From Mucilaginibacter ginsenosidivorax (lineage in GTDB: Bacteria > Bacteroidota > Bacteroidia > Sphingobacteriales > Sphingobacteriaceae): a stretch of DNA of 64,000 bases. The notes under the pieces are model-generated. The model did no database searches. It was given only the letters and a program-made list of their open reading frames with translations, and was not told the origin of the DNA. Of this stretch, positions 41,481-49,541 are shown piece after piece (the stretch's first letter is position 1; each line of letters starts with the position of its first letter). The stretch spans positions 62,001-126,000 of the forward strand of contig NZ_CP042437.1 in assembly GCF_007971525.1 (NCBI RefSeq), written 5' to 3'. A program made the translations under genes and the position numbers.

Positions 41481-42587
41481 TTATTTAAACCTGTACGTAA
41501 TTCCAATATTAACAGCGTAATCGGCAAATGCCGCATCGCCTTGTGTATATGTTCCGGTAAGATCGGTTGAGATTTTATCAGGAACGCTTTGTGTACGTTC
41601 GCGACGTAGTGCAACAGGCACAAACGCATAAATAGAAAGTGTTTTTAAACGGAATGTAACCCCAGGCTCGGCCGAAAGGATATTACCCGGCCTTCTGAAA
41701 CCGTTACTGCCACCTACAAGGTCATGAACAGGTAAGCACTCATAACGTGCGCCTGCCGAAAAATCAAATTTACCTGTACCGTAGCTTGCACCAGCCCTAA
41801 GCATAACCTGGTCTGGCACGCTCATAATATCGCTGCCGTTTGCAATGGCTTTGGCACTTGCAGTACCACCGCGGGCTGTTGACACTCCATTTTGCTCGCG
41901 TGGGCTCATCAGGTAATAAAAGCCGCCATACACACCAAATTTGTGGGTAAAATTATAATAAGCATTAATTTCGGTTGTGATGCCTGTGCCGCCATCACCC
42001 AGCTGAATTGATTGATCAACCGGGCCAAGTACTTTAGCATCGGTTGTACCCTGGTGGTAAAAATAGTCCTGGTAGTTGTATGCACCGGTAGCCAGTTTTA
42101 AGCCCAAACCTACCTGGATATTTCCCTTACGGGCTTTAGCGGGGTTTAATAACCATGCATACGCGGTTAACCTAACATCGCCAAGGCCAAATGAATGTGT
42201 TTGTAAACGCTCTTTACCGCCATGCTCATATAACGACGAACGGCTGTTATCAACAATTGGTACATCCACCGCAAACGACCAGCGGTTGTTAAAAATACGG
42301 GTAAGTGTTATGTCATTGGTGTAAGCATGGTTAATAACATTGGTACCTAAAGCTATACGTTGTTTTTGTTCGGCCGTACCCACAAAATGTTTGTATGATC
42401 TGAAATAACGGCTATTGCTATTCAGCAACCAGCTTCCCTCGGCAGCGCTGGCACTATCCGGATGTTCATCCATCGCGCACAAACCACCAGTACTCCTGAT
42501 GGCCACACAACCCTGGGCGTTTACTTTTGTGGTGGTAAAAAGTGCAAATACAGCTGCTACACAGCTCAATTTTAAAATTAGTTTCAT
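41481..42587 (-). CDS. Outer-membrane beta-barrel protein, transporter-like
   Basis: 368 residues. Signal peptide 1-24 (ends KVNAQ). The rest alternates polar and hydrophobic residues in strands typical of a barrel (RWSFAVDVPIVDNS, HSFGLGDVRLTAYAWLL, GVYGGFYYLMSP, LSIYAFVPVALRRER) and ends in an aromatic strand (DYAVNIGITYRFK), as outer-membrane proteins do. It resembles uncharacterised proteins of the phenol-degradation MetA-like group. It is last in a four-gene minus-strand group with a DoxX-like protein, a haloperoxidase-like lipoprotein and another barrel. Cysteines near the N terminus (QGCVAIRSTGGLCAMDE) are an oddity for a barrel. Confidence 0.8.
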   Translation of the reverse strand: MKLILKLSCVAAVFALFTTTKVNAQGCVAIRSTGGLCAMDEHPDSASAAEGSWLLNSNSRYFRSYKHFVGTAEQKQRIALGTNVINHAYTNDITLTRIFNNRWSFAVDVPIVDNSRSSLYEHGGKERLQTHSFGLGDVRLTAYAWLLNPAKARKGNIQVGLGLKLATGAYNYQDYFYHQGTTDAKVLGPVDQSIQLGDGGTGITTEINAYYNFTHKFGVYGGFYYLMSPREQNGVSTARGGTASAKAIANGSDIMSVPDQVMLRAGASYGTGKFDFSAGARYECLPVHDLVGGSNGFRRPGNILSAEPGVTFRLKTLSIYAFVPVALRRERTQSVPDKISTDLTGTYTQGDAAFADYAVNIGITYRFK

Positions 42588-42684
42588 AGTTTTTTTTTGT
42601 TTTTATTATTGGTTAGATAATTGAATATCAAGGCCGGGTGATAAAACCCAGCTAAAACCTGCTTTTTACAGGGTATTAGGTTAA

Positions 42685-43500
42685 TTAATTAGTTTGTAAA
42701 CCGGTCGATTTTTTAAAAGGCCATGATAAAAAACCAGTAGGCGACCGCTTAACAGCAAACCACAGGGATAACAATATCCCATAGCTGCCACCGCGCTCAA
42801 CCCATTCAAATATTTCGTATTTAGGGTAAAAGAGTTCGCTTGTTATTTTCCAGATGATAAACACCAGCAGGATATTTGCAAAAGGGCGAATAAGTACAGA
42901 AAGCGCTGCTAAAACTTCAAAAATGCCAACTATCAGCGCGGTTTTGCCCGGATCGTTAAATCCCAAAGCGCGGTACTGATTAATTAAACCCTGCTTTTGA
43001 ATAAAGTTTAACCAACCATGGCCCAACAACAGCAGGAATGCAAATAGCTTTAAGTAGTTTAAAACATTTTTTAAAGTAGCAGCATCCAGGTTTACATTAT
43101 CGTCCATCCGGCTAAACCATTTTTTAAGAGGTATTTTAAAACCACCCTGCATTAGCAGCAGTACAAATGGAGCGCCAAAATTGCCTGCCCTTTCAATAAA
43201 CTCAGCAAATGGCTCGCCTGACAAGGGGCGCATGGACGCTGTTATTATCCCCCACACTACCAGCCAGCCGGCTACTGCTCTCATTGGATATATTAGCAGC
43301 GATAAACCAAACAAAATATCCATCATACCTACATAGGGCATAAGGGTATACGACATATCGTGCCCAATACCAACTACAGCAAAATAGTTACACCATATTT
43401 GTTTGGTTATGATGCCAAAAGCACCATGACCTATAAAACACATTGCCGATGCAAACCTTAGCGTGTAGTATATATTTTTATCTGAAATTAAACGCGACAT
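42685..43500 (-). CDS. DoxX-like integral membrane protein with two repeats
   Basis: 271 residues and about eight hydrophobic helices. The two halves look alike: RFASAMCFIGHGAFGI...GIGHDMSYTLMPYVGMMDILFGLSLLI against LKLFAFLLLLGHGWLNFI...GFNDPGKTALIVGIFEVLAALSVLI, each with a GHG and a conserved EFIERAGN/EWVERGGS segment. DoxX-like proteins are inner-membrane quinone- or thiol-linked proteins whose function is seldom known. It lies 30 bp downstream of the haloperoxidase-like gene, so cotranscription is likely. Confidence 0.78.
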   Translation of the reverse strand: MSRLISDKNIYYTLRFASAMCFIGHGAFGIITKQIWCNYFAVVGIGHDMSYTLMPYVGMMDILFGLSLLIYPMRAVAGWLVVWGIITASMRPLSGEPFAEFIERAGNFGAPFVLLLMQGGFKIPLKKWFSRMDDNVNLDAATLKNVLNYLKLFAFLLLLGHGWLNFIQKQGLINQYRALGFNDPGKTALIVGIFEVLAALSVLIRPFANILLVFIIWKITSELFYPKYEIFEWVERGGSYGILLSLWFAVKRSPTGFLSWPFKKSTGLQTN

Positions 43501-43530
43501 CTTTTTGTATTTTAAAGTCCCCTCTGCTCG

Positions 43531-45084
43531 TTATAATCCTGCTCCGTCTGCCTTACCCCTGTTAACCGCGTATTGACCCACCGCTTTGCCGGTTACCAAA
43601 CCAACTTCACAATCGCTGCGGAAGTGGATACCGCCGTACAATCTTGACATGGCAGCGGCCTGCGCCAGATCTGTAAACTTAGTTCCCCTATCGGGTAATA
43701 AATAAGTTAACACGGTGGCAGCTGCACCACTAAAGTTAGAGTGCCCCGATGTATAAGCCGGGAAATTTGGCACACCTGTAAGTGTTTTAATCAGCGGATC
43801 AACCTGTGAAGGGCGCTGGTTGAAGTAAAAATATTTGGTATCCCAGCACACAATGGCAGCATCCATTTCGGCCATGTTTAACAGCGCAAAATTACGGGCC
43901 CAACGCACTTCGCTATAATTTTGTTTCACAAACTCATCGGCGGCAATAGCATTCCAGTGGCCGGCCGGTGTATACGTACCAATACCATCAGCCCAAAAAG
44001 CAACCTGCTCTTCATGGGCGCGGCTATGATCTTTGCTCATTGATAATACTTCATCAACCTCTTTCTTATACTCGGCAGAAGTAGATAAATAAGGTGGCGC
44101 CGGACGTAATGAAACAACAGTTAACGTATCAAACAAAAATGGAAGTACTTTTGAAAATAAAGGCAACATTGGTGGCCTTTTAGGTGTTTCTAAACTCACC
44201 CAAAATTTTCCTGATTCAAATGCTGTGGTCTGTAGCTTTGCCCATACGGTAGCATCGCCAATAGCTTTACCTGCCCTATCGCCGCGGGCGCGTGCTGCAA
44301 ATAAAGCTGCAACCTGTTTACCTAATGATTCGCCTGCCGTGATCTCGCCACGGGTATTAGCACCTGCCATTATACGGTATTCCTTTTCTTCCTGCGCTTT
44401 TTGGTTGATGTAAGCCAATTCGGTAGGGAATAATAATTTCATCAGCTCAACTGTTGTACCGGCAACTACGGCATCTTCACTTGGGTACGATGGCAGCTCT
44501 GAAACCGGTACCAAAGCCTGAACCGCAGCATCGTTTTTGTATGGAGCCGTACGTTTATAAGTATTTTTAAAGTGCCATGCAGCCAACAATGCATCATACT
44601 GCGCTGCGCTCACGTAAGCATAAGCGCGTGCAGCATATGGCGGGTTTGAGAACGGAAACTCCGGATAATTAAAGGGGTTGGCCGAGTTTGGCGCAGGATA
44701 AGTGCCATCGGCATTTTGATATGGCGCAACATTATGTTTGGCAACCAATTGGCGCATAATCTCGTTCCACCTTAAAACAGCACCTGCGCTCCAGTATTTG
44801 ATAGCAGCTTTTTGGTCATCCGTTAAATTACGTTGCGCTGCTTTAATTTCGTTAATATCTGCAAGGTATGCAGGTGATGTAACTGCATCGGGCGCAGCTA
44901 CGGTAAGTGTACTAAAATCTTTAACCAGCACGGGTTTCCAGGTATCGGCGTTAAGATCAATATTAGCCGGTGCAAGTGCAGGGTATTGTTGAGTGCGGTC
45001 TACAATGTCTTTTTTACAGGATGCGCTGAATATAGCCACGCCTATAAACATTGATGGTATTATATAAAGTAATGATTTTTTCAT
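43531..45084 (-). CDS. Vanadium-dependent haloperoxidase / PAP2-type phosphatase lipoprotein
   Basis: 517 residues. The N terminus has a lipobox (FSASC), so the mature protein is a lipoprotein. The three vanadate/phosphate motifs are present at the C-terminal end: K417-x6-R424-P425, T-S-G-H448 in PAYTSGHSN (commonly PSGH) and S480-R481-x5-H487-x3-D491. This spacing fits vanadium haloperoxidases and bacterial acid phosphatases. Enzymes of this type either oxidise halides with H2O2 or hydrolyse phosphate esters; sequence alone does not decide. It sits 25 bp downstream of a second beta-barrel gene and 30 bp upstream of the DoxX-like gene. Confidence 0.85.
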   Translation of the reverse strand: MKKSLLYIIPSMFIGVAIFSASCKKDIVDRTQQYPALAPANIDLNADTWKPVLVKDFSTLTVAAPDAVTSPAYLADINEIKAAQRNLTDDQKAAIKYWSAGAVLRWNEIMRQLVAKHNVAPYQNADGTYPAPNSANPFNYPEFPFSNPPYAARAYAYVSAAQYDALLAAWHFKNTYKRTAPYKNDAAVQALVPVSELPSYPSEDAVVAGTTVELMKLLFPTELAYINQKAQEEKEYRIMAGANTRGEITAGESLGKQVAALFAARARGDRAGKAIGDATVWAKLQTTAFESGKFWVSLETPKRPPMLPLFSKVLPFLFDTLTVVSLRPAPPYLSTSAEYKKEVDEVLSMSKDHSRAHEEQVAFWADGIGTYTPAGHWNAIAADEFVKQNYSEVRWARNFALLNMAEMDAAIVCWDTKYFYFNQRPSQVDPLIKTLTGVPNFPAYTSGHSNFSGAAATVLTYLLPDRGTKFTDLAQAAAMSRLYGGIHFRSDCEVGLVTGKAVGQYAVNRGKADGAGL

Positions 45085-45109
45085 CAGATTCTATTTTAAT
45101 TATTAAAAA

Positions 45110-46042
45110 TTATTTCTCTTTCCTGGTATTAAAAATATAGTAAATACCACCGTAGAAACTGCGCGACTGGCCCACGTTTCTGCCTTTCAATACATAGTTA
45201 CCGCCTGCTGTAAGTTCTAACCCGGGTATCTTGGTAAATGTGTATTTAAGGATAAGGCCCGCAAGCTGCGAATTCATTTTATTACTTGGGAAAGGATTAT
45301 CATTTTTCCTGATATCAAAGCCACCATGGGTATCAACCTGTGTAAAAGTAGCCTCGGCATTAAATTGAAGGCTCCGGAAACCGGCACTGATTAAGTAATT
45401 AGATACATCGGGCATTTGCACCTCGTTGGTGTAATGCATTTCGGTAGTATAATACGAGTTTCTGTCAATAGTGATATTGCTCCTGCGTACATACTGGTAG
45501 GCACCGGCCACAAAAAACTGGCTAACCTGGTAATTGAGTAAACCGCGTAAAGCAACATTTTTACTGTGCAAGCCGATGGATAATGGTAAAAAATCAGCCT
45601 CGTAATTACTTGCAGGTATGGAGCCTGAAAGGATAGCATGTAAACTCAAAGATCCTTTACCTATCTCATGTTTAACAGCCAGCCATTTTACATATGCACT
45701 TACATCCTGTAAATTATGTTCGCCGCGTAAAGTGCCCGCTGATGCATTGGTGCTGATATAAGGCAGCGCAACAGATACGTTGATTTTGTTTGAAAGGCCA
45801 TAAACAAAGCCCAGCATATAAGCGTTCGAGCTTACGGTACCCAGGTTGGGCGCATCGCGTTTAAAAGTACCTTCCCAATAATGATCCCACTGGCTGTGTG
45901 TGTAAACACCTGCGGCGCAAACGTAGTTCTTGGGAATCATCAGCGCGTCGGCATCAGTTTGGGCTTGTACATGTTTAGTTAAAGTAAGGCAAACAGCCAA
46001 AACAATACAGCATCTGTAAAAATACAGCAATGAATGTTTCAT
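45110..46042 (-). CDS. Outer-membrane beta-barrel protein
   Basis: 310 residues. Signal peptide 1-27 (ends KHVQAQ), then strands with alternating aromatic residues (NKINVSVALPYIS, GSLSLHAILSGSIP, NVALRGLLNYQVSQF, FVAGAYQYVRRSN) and a C-terminal stretch SFYGGIYYIFNTRKEK, typical of small outer-membrane barrels of the transporter/MetA-like group. It heads the four-gene group ending at 41481. Nothing indicates a cargo. Upstream (46043-46287) is an AT-rich non-coding stretch that presumably holds the promoter. Confidence 0.8.
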   Translation of the reverse strand: MKHSLLYFYRCCIVLAVCLTLTKHVQAQTDADALMIPKNYVCAAGVYTHSQWDHYWEGTFKRDAPNLGTVSSNAYMLGFVYGLSNKINVSVALPYISTNASAGTLRGEHNLQDVSAYVKWLAVKHEIGKGSLSLHAILSGSIPASNYEADFLPLSIGLHSKNVALRGLLNYQVSQFFVAGAYQYVRRSNITIDRNSYYTTEMHYTNEVQMPDVSNYLISAGFRSLQFNAEATFTQVDTHGGFDIRKNDNPFPSNKMNSQLAGLILKYTFTKIPGLELTAGGNYVLKGRNVGQSRSFYGGIYYIFNTRKEK

Positions 46043-46287
46043 TCGATTTAAGTAAGGAAATTCAATAAAAATTTAATAATAAACTAACTGATAGAAAATG
46101 ATTTAAAGCACAACACAATGCGTTAAATATTAATTCAGCATAAAATCGGGAGCTTATAATATGGGTGTTATCAAGATATTGGTTTAAAGCCCTATACAGA
46201 CTAAAAGAATATGGTAATAACGATAAATCAAACTGCTATTATCATATTGATAAAGAACAATTCAACATTATAATTTATAAGCTATAA

Positions 46288-46836
46288 TTAGCAGGTAAAA
46301 TTCGGCGGTTTGCCGGGAGATTCGATGTAAGGATCGTTAACATGGTAGGCTATAGGGCTTGCAACGGCTTTAAGCTGTGTTGAAAAGGCAATAAACTGAT
46401 AGTCTATCACCTGGAAACTATAGTCATTTCCGGTACCCGACTTTTTAAGCGAATCGTGGCCTTTTTTGCTTAGCGGTACGTCATTAATCTCTTTGGCAAT
46501 TACCAGATTGGCAGATACGAGGCGGGTTTTTACACTATTGGCGATACAAATGAACGACATGGTATCGGGCGACATTTTGTATCTTAAATAATTATAATAA
46601 ACACCCTTTAATTGCAACTGGCCATTATCCCTAACATAATGATCCCATTTTTTTATACCAGGAAGGTGAACGGGAATTTTGATTTCAACAAGTTTGGTAG
46701 CGTCAATCTTATTTTCGTAGATTTCTTTTACTATTTGTACCTCAGATTGGTGTATGAAATACTGAAATACAAACTGGTATCCGCCCAAATTGAACAGATG
46801 CACATTAAGTAATAGTATTGCAATAAACCTTTTCAC
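46288..46836 (-). CDS. Hypothetical exported or membrane-anchored protein
   Basis: 182 residues that I do not recognise. The N terminus is a hydrophobic signal/anchor (FIAILLLNVHLFNLGGYQFVFQYF); the rest is hydrophilic, with lysine-rich segments (VEIKIPVHLPGIKKWDHYV, KLKEINDVPLSKKGHD-like) and ends in the cysteine tail PPNFTC. It is transcribed away from the TlpA-like gene, with 258 bp between. The even, protein-like composition suggests a real gene. No function is given. Confidence 0.7.
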   Translation of the reverse strand: MKRFIAILLLNVHLFNLGGYQFVFQYFIHQSEVQIVKEIYENKIDATKLVEIKIPVHLPGIKKWDHYVRDNGQLQLKGVYYNYLRYKMSPDTMSFICIANSVKTRLVSANLVIAKEINDVPLSKKGHDSLKKSGTGNDYSFQVIDYQFIAFSTQLKAVASPIAYHVNDPYIESPGKPPNFTC

Positions 46837-47094
46837 TTTTCCAGATTAACTATTAGGGTAATAATTACCGGTAAATATATTGTTACAATATTATTAAAAC
46901 AAATAAATTTAAAAATTGTAAGCGGCAAGGTTTTAAACACACATTGATAAATAGATAGCGTAGTTTGTAATAATTACATATTACCACAAATCGCCCTCGT
47001 GAGTTGTAAATCCGTGAGATTTTAAATTCAGGATTGACAGGAAAATCTTCTCAATTATTACCTTACTACACCTCATAAGGATTAAATTTATGAA

Positions 47095-47682
47095 ATGATA
47101 AACAAAAAACACTTTTCGGCATCGAATATCATATTTGTAGTGCTCATGATATTAGTTGTAATTACCTGGTTAAACCCCAGCGCCAAAGTTGAACTCATAC
47201 GTGGGCTGATGGCGGTTGGAGCTTTTAAGCCAGACCCTGATGATTATGCCCGTAACCATAAAGAAACTGTAAGCCTTCCGAACTATAGCTACCGGGATGC
47301 ATCCGGAAATATCATATCCATATCAGGATTGAAAGACAAGGTAGTATTTGTTAATTACTGGGCAACCTGGTGCCCACCCTGCCTTGCTGAAATACCATCA
47401 ATAAATAAACTTTTCTCGAAGTTTAAAAATAACGCCAATATTGTTTTTTTAATGGTTGATACCGATAACGACTTGTTGAAGTCGGCTGCTTACCTCAAGA
47501 ACAATCATTACAACCTGCCGTTGTATACATCGGTTAATACGTTTCCGGATGCTTTACTGGATGGTACCATACCAACAACACTAATATTTGGTAAAGACGG
47601 CAAGCTAAAATACAAACACACCGGCGCAGCCGATTACGACAGCGATAAATTTAACGAGTTTTTGGAGAAGGAAGCGAAATAG
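47095..47682 (+). CDS. TlpA-like thioredoxin-fold protein, membrane-anchored
   Basis: 195 residues. An N-terminal helix (about 11-25) anchors it in the inner membrane, with the domain facing the periplasm. The thioredoxin motif WCPPC (92-96) and the cis-proline (TIP, Pro160) are intact, and the AhpC/TSA-like fold with an insert after the motif fits the TlpA/ResA family, which reduces disulfides in cytochrome c and other exported proteins. The upstream ATG at 47090 would give only two residues, so 47095 is chosen. Its stop codon touches a heptamer inverted repeat. Confidence 0.9.
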   Translation: MINKKHFSASNIIFVVLMILVVITWLNPSAKVELIRGLMAVGAFKPDPDDYARNHKETVSLPNYSYRDASGNIISISGLKDKVVFVNYWATWCPPCLAEIPSINKLFSKFKNNANIVFLMVDTDNDLLKSAAYLKNNHYNLPLYTSVNTFPDALLDGTIPTTLIFGKDGKLKYKHTGAADYDSDKFNEFLEKEAK

Positions 47683-47824
47683 ATTTGAGATGTTAGATAT
47701 GAGATTTGAGACAGGACATGTTAAAAAATATGCTCGGTACTTTACCATGCAAAATGAAAATGTCCTACTAATGAAGCTAAATACCTATTTTAAAGTTTCA
47801 TCTCATATCTAACATCTCAAATCT
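47681..47824. repeat. 24-bp perfect inverted repeat of heptamer words at a stop codon
   Basis: Left arm 47681-47704 (TTTGAGA, TGTTAGA, TATGAGA words) and right arm 47801-47824 are exact reverse complements. The left arm begins in the last two bases of the TlpA-like gene's stop codon. Inside, AGGACAT (47713-47719) and ATGTCCT (47760-47766) form a second, shorter stem. Confidence 0.88.
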
Positions 47825-47890
47825 TTTTATTGTTAAAAAAACACTTATTAATTATTTTTTCTTTTCTTTACGACATAAACCTGTTATTCC

Positions 47891-49447
47891 ATGAAAAGAA
47901 ATTTGCTCTCATCACTTGGCGCTGCCGCCTTGTGTTTAATTTCGGTATCCGGCTACAGCCAAACCGGAACGCTCAGTATCAGTACCGATTCAAAAACAAC
48001 CATCAGCAAGCACATTTACGGCCAATTTGCCGAGCATTTGGGCCACGGCATTTACGGTGGTTTTTGGGTTGATAAAACCCTGCCTGTTAAAAAACAGGAC
48101 AGAATAAGGCTGGATGTGGTAGAGGCCCTAAAAAAGATAAAAATACCTAACCTGCGCTGGCCTGGCGGATGTTTTGCCGATGAATATCACTGGCGCGATG
48201 GCATTGGCCCTACAGCATTGCGCCCCCGCATGGTAAACACCAACTGGGGCGGTACAACCGAAGATAACAGCTTTGGTACGCACGAGTTTTTGGAACTATG
48301 CTCGCTGCTTAAATGCGAGCCTTATGTAGCTGGCAACGTTGGTAGCGGCACGGTTGAAGAAATGTCGAAATGGATTGAGTACCTTAACTCAAACAGTACC
48401 AGCACCGTGGTTAAAGAACGTATTAAAAACGGGCACCCTGCCCCATATAACGTTACTATTTGGGGTGTAGGCAACGAAAGCTGGGGTTGCGGCGGTAATA
48501 TGACACCTGAGTATTATGCCGATTTGTTTAAACGCTACGCCGCATTTGCTAAAGACTACCCTGGCGCTAAACTTAAAAAAATTGCCAGCGGACCAAATTC
48601 TGACGATTATAATTGGACGGAAGTTTGTATGAAAAACATCCCCAACTGGTTAATGTCGGGTTTGTCATTGCACTATTATACAATACCTACCGGCAACTGG
48701 GGTAAAAAAGGATCGGCCACCGAATTTAGCGAGAAAGAATACTTTAACACCATGGTTAACTGCCTTAAAATGGAAGAGCTGGTTACCAAACACTCGGCCA
48801 TTATGGATAAATATGACCCGGGAAAAAAAGTAGCATTAGTGGTTGACGAGTGGGGTGTTTGGACAGATGTAGAACCAGGTACCAACCCTGGCTTTTTATT
48901 CCAGCAAAACAGTCTGCGCGATGCATTAATTGCGGGAACAACACTTAATATTTTCAATAACCACAGTGATCGTGTACGCATGGCAGCTTTGGCGCAAACC
49001 GTTAACGTATTGCAATCACTTATTTTAACAGATAAGGAAAAAATAGTGCTTACCCCTACCTATCATATTTTTGATATGTACAAAGTGCACCAGGATGCCA
49101 AATACCTCCCTATTAAACTGGATGCACCAAACTACGAGGTTGACGGCAAAAAAATACAGGCTGTAAATGCATCAGCATCGCAAGACAGCACAGGAAAAGT
49201 GCATATATCATTGGTTAACCTTGATATGCATAACGCCATAACAATTACTACCGAATTAAAAGACGTAAAATGGAGCACCGTTAAAGGCCAGGTATTAACA
49301 TCGGCCAATATTACCGACATTAACACTTTTGCAAACCCAAACAAGCTGCACCTGGTAAGCTTTACAGGCGCTAAAAAGGATGGCGATAAACTGGTGGTTA
49401 CGCTACCCGCAAAATCGGTAGTGACGCTGGAGTTACAGCCCCTCTAA
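47891..49447 (+). CDS. Alpha-L-arabinofuranosidase, GH51
   Basis: 518 residues. Signal peptide 1-24 (ends GYSQ), so the enzyme acts outside the cytoplasm. The TIM barrel has GH51 signatures: HIYGQFAEHLGHGIYGG, LRWPGGCFADEYHW, acid/base Glu196 in WGVGNESWGCGG, nucleophile Glu320 in VVDEWGVW, then a C-terminal beta-sandwich. It removes L-arabinofuranosyl side chains from arabinan or arabinoxylan. The last two residues (Pro-Leu) and stop codon are encoded within the C-rich repeat element that starts at 49438, so the natural C terminus may have been replaced. No SusC/SusD pair is nearby. Confidence 0.95.
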   Translation: MKRNLLSSLGAAALCLISVSGYSQTGTLSISTDSKTTISKHIYGQFAEHLGHGIYGGFWVDKTLPVKKQDRIRLDVVEALKKIKIPNLRWPGGCFADEYHWRDGIGPTALRPRMVNTNWGGTTEDNSFGTHEFLELCSLLKCEPYVAGNVGSGTVEEMSKWIEYLNSNSTSTVVKERIKNGHPAPYNVTIWGVGNESWGCGGNMTPEYYADLFKRYAAFAKDYPGAKLKKIASGPNSDDYNWTEVCMKNIPNWLMSGLSLHYYTIPTGNWGKKGSATEFSEKEYFNTMVNCLKMEELVTKHSAIMDKYDPGKKVALVVDEWGVWTDVEPGTNPGFLFQQNSLRDALIAGTTLNIFNNHSDRVRMAALAQTVNVLQSLILTDKEKIVLTPTYHIFDMYKVHQDAKYLPIKLDAPNYEVDGKKIQAVNASASQDSTGKVHISLVNLDMHNAITITTELKDVKWSTVKGQVLTSANITDINTFANPNKLHLVSFTGAKKDGDKLVVTLPAKSVVTLELQPL

Positions 49448-49541
49448 ATCTCCCCTGAAGGGGAGACTTTAAAAAAACCTTTTGTTAATAGCAGTAAACC
49501 CTTCTTAAGCCCTCCCCTTCAGGGGAGGGTTTGGGTGGGGC
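49438..49541 (+). repeat. C-rich REP-like element between convergent genes
   Basis: GCCCCTCTAAATCTCCCCTG, hairpin, GGGGAGACTTTAAAAAAACC, then CCCTCCCCTTCAGGGGAGGG and TTTGGGTGGGGC. Its left end supplies the last codons (CCC CTC TAA) of the arabinofuranosidase gene, and its right end, read on the other strand, supplies the last seven residues (SPTQTLP) and TGA of the oxidoreductase gene. Confidence 0.9.
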
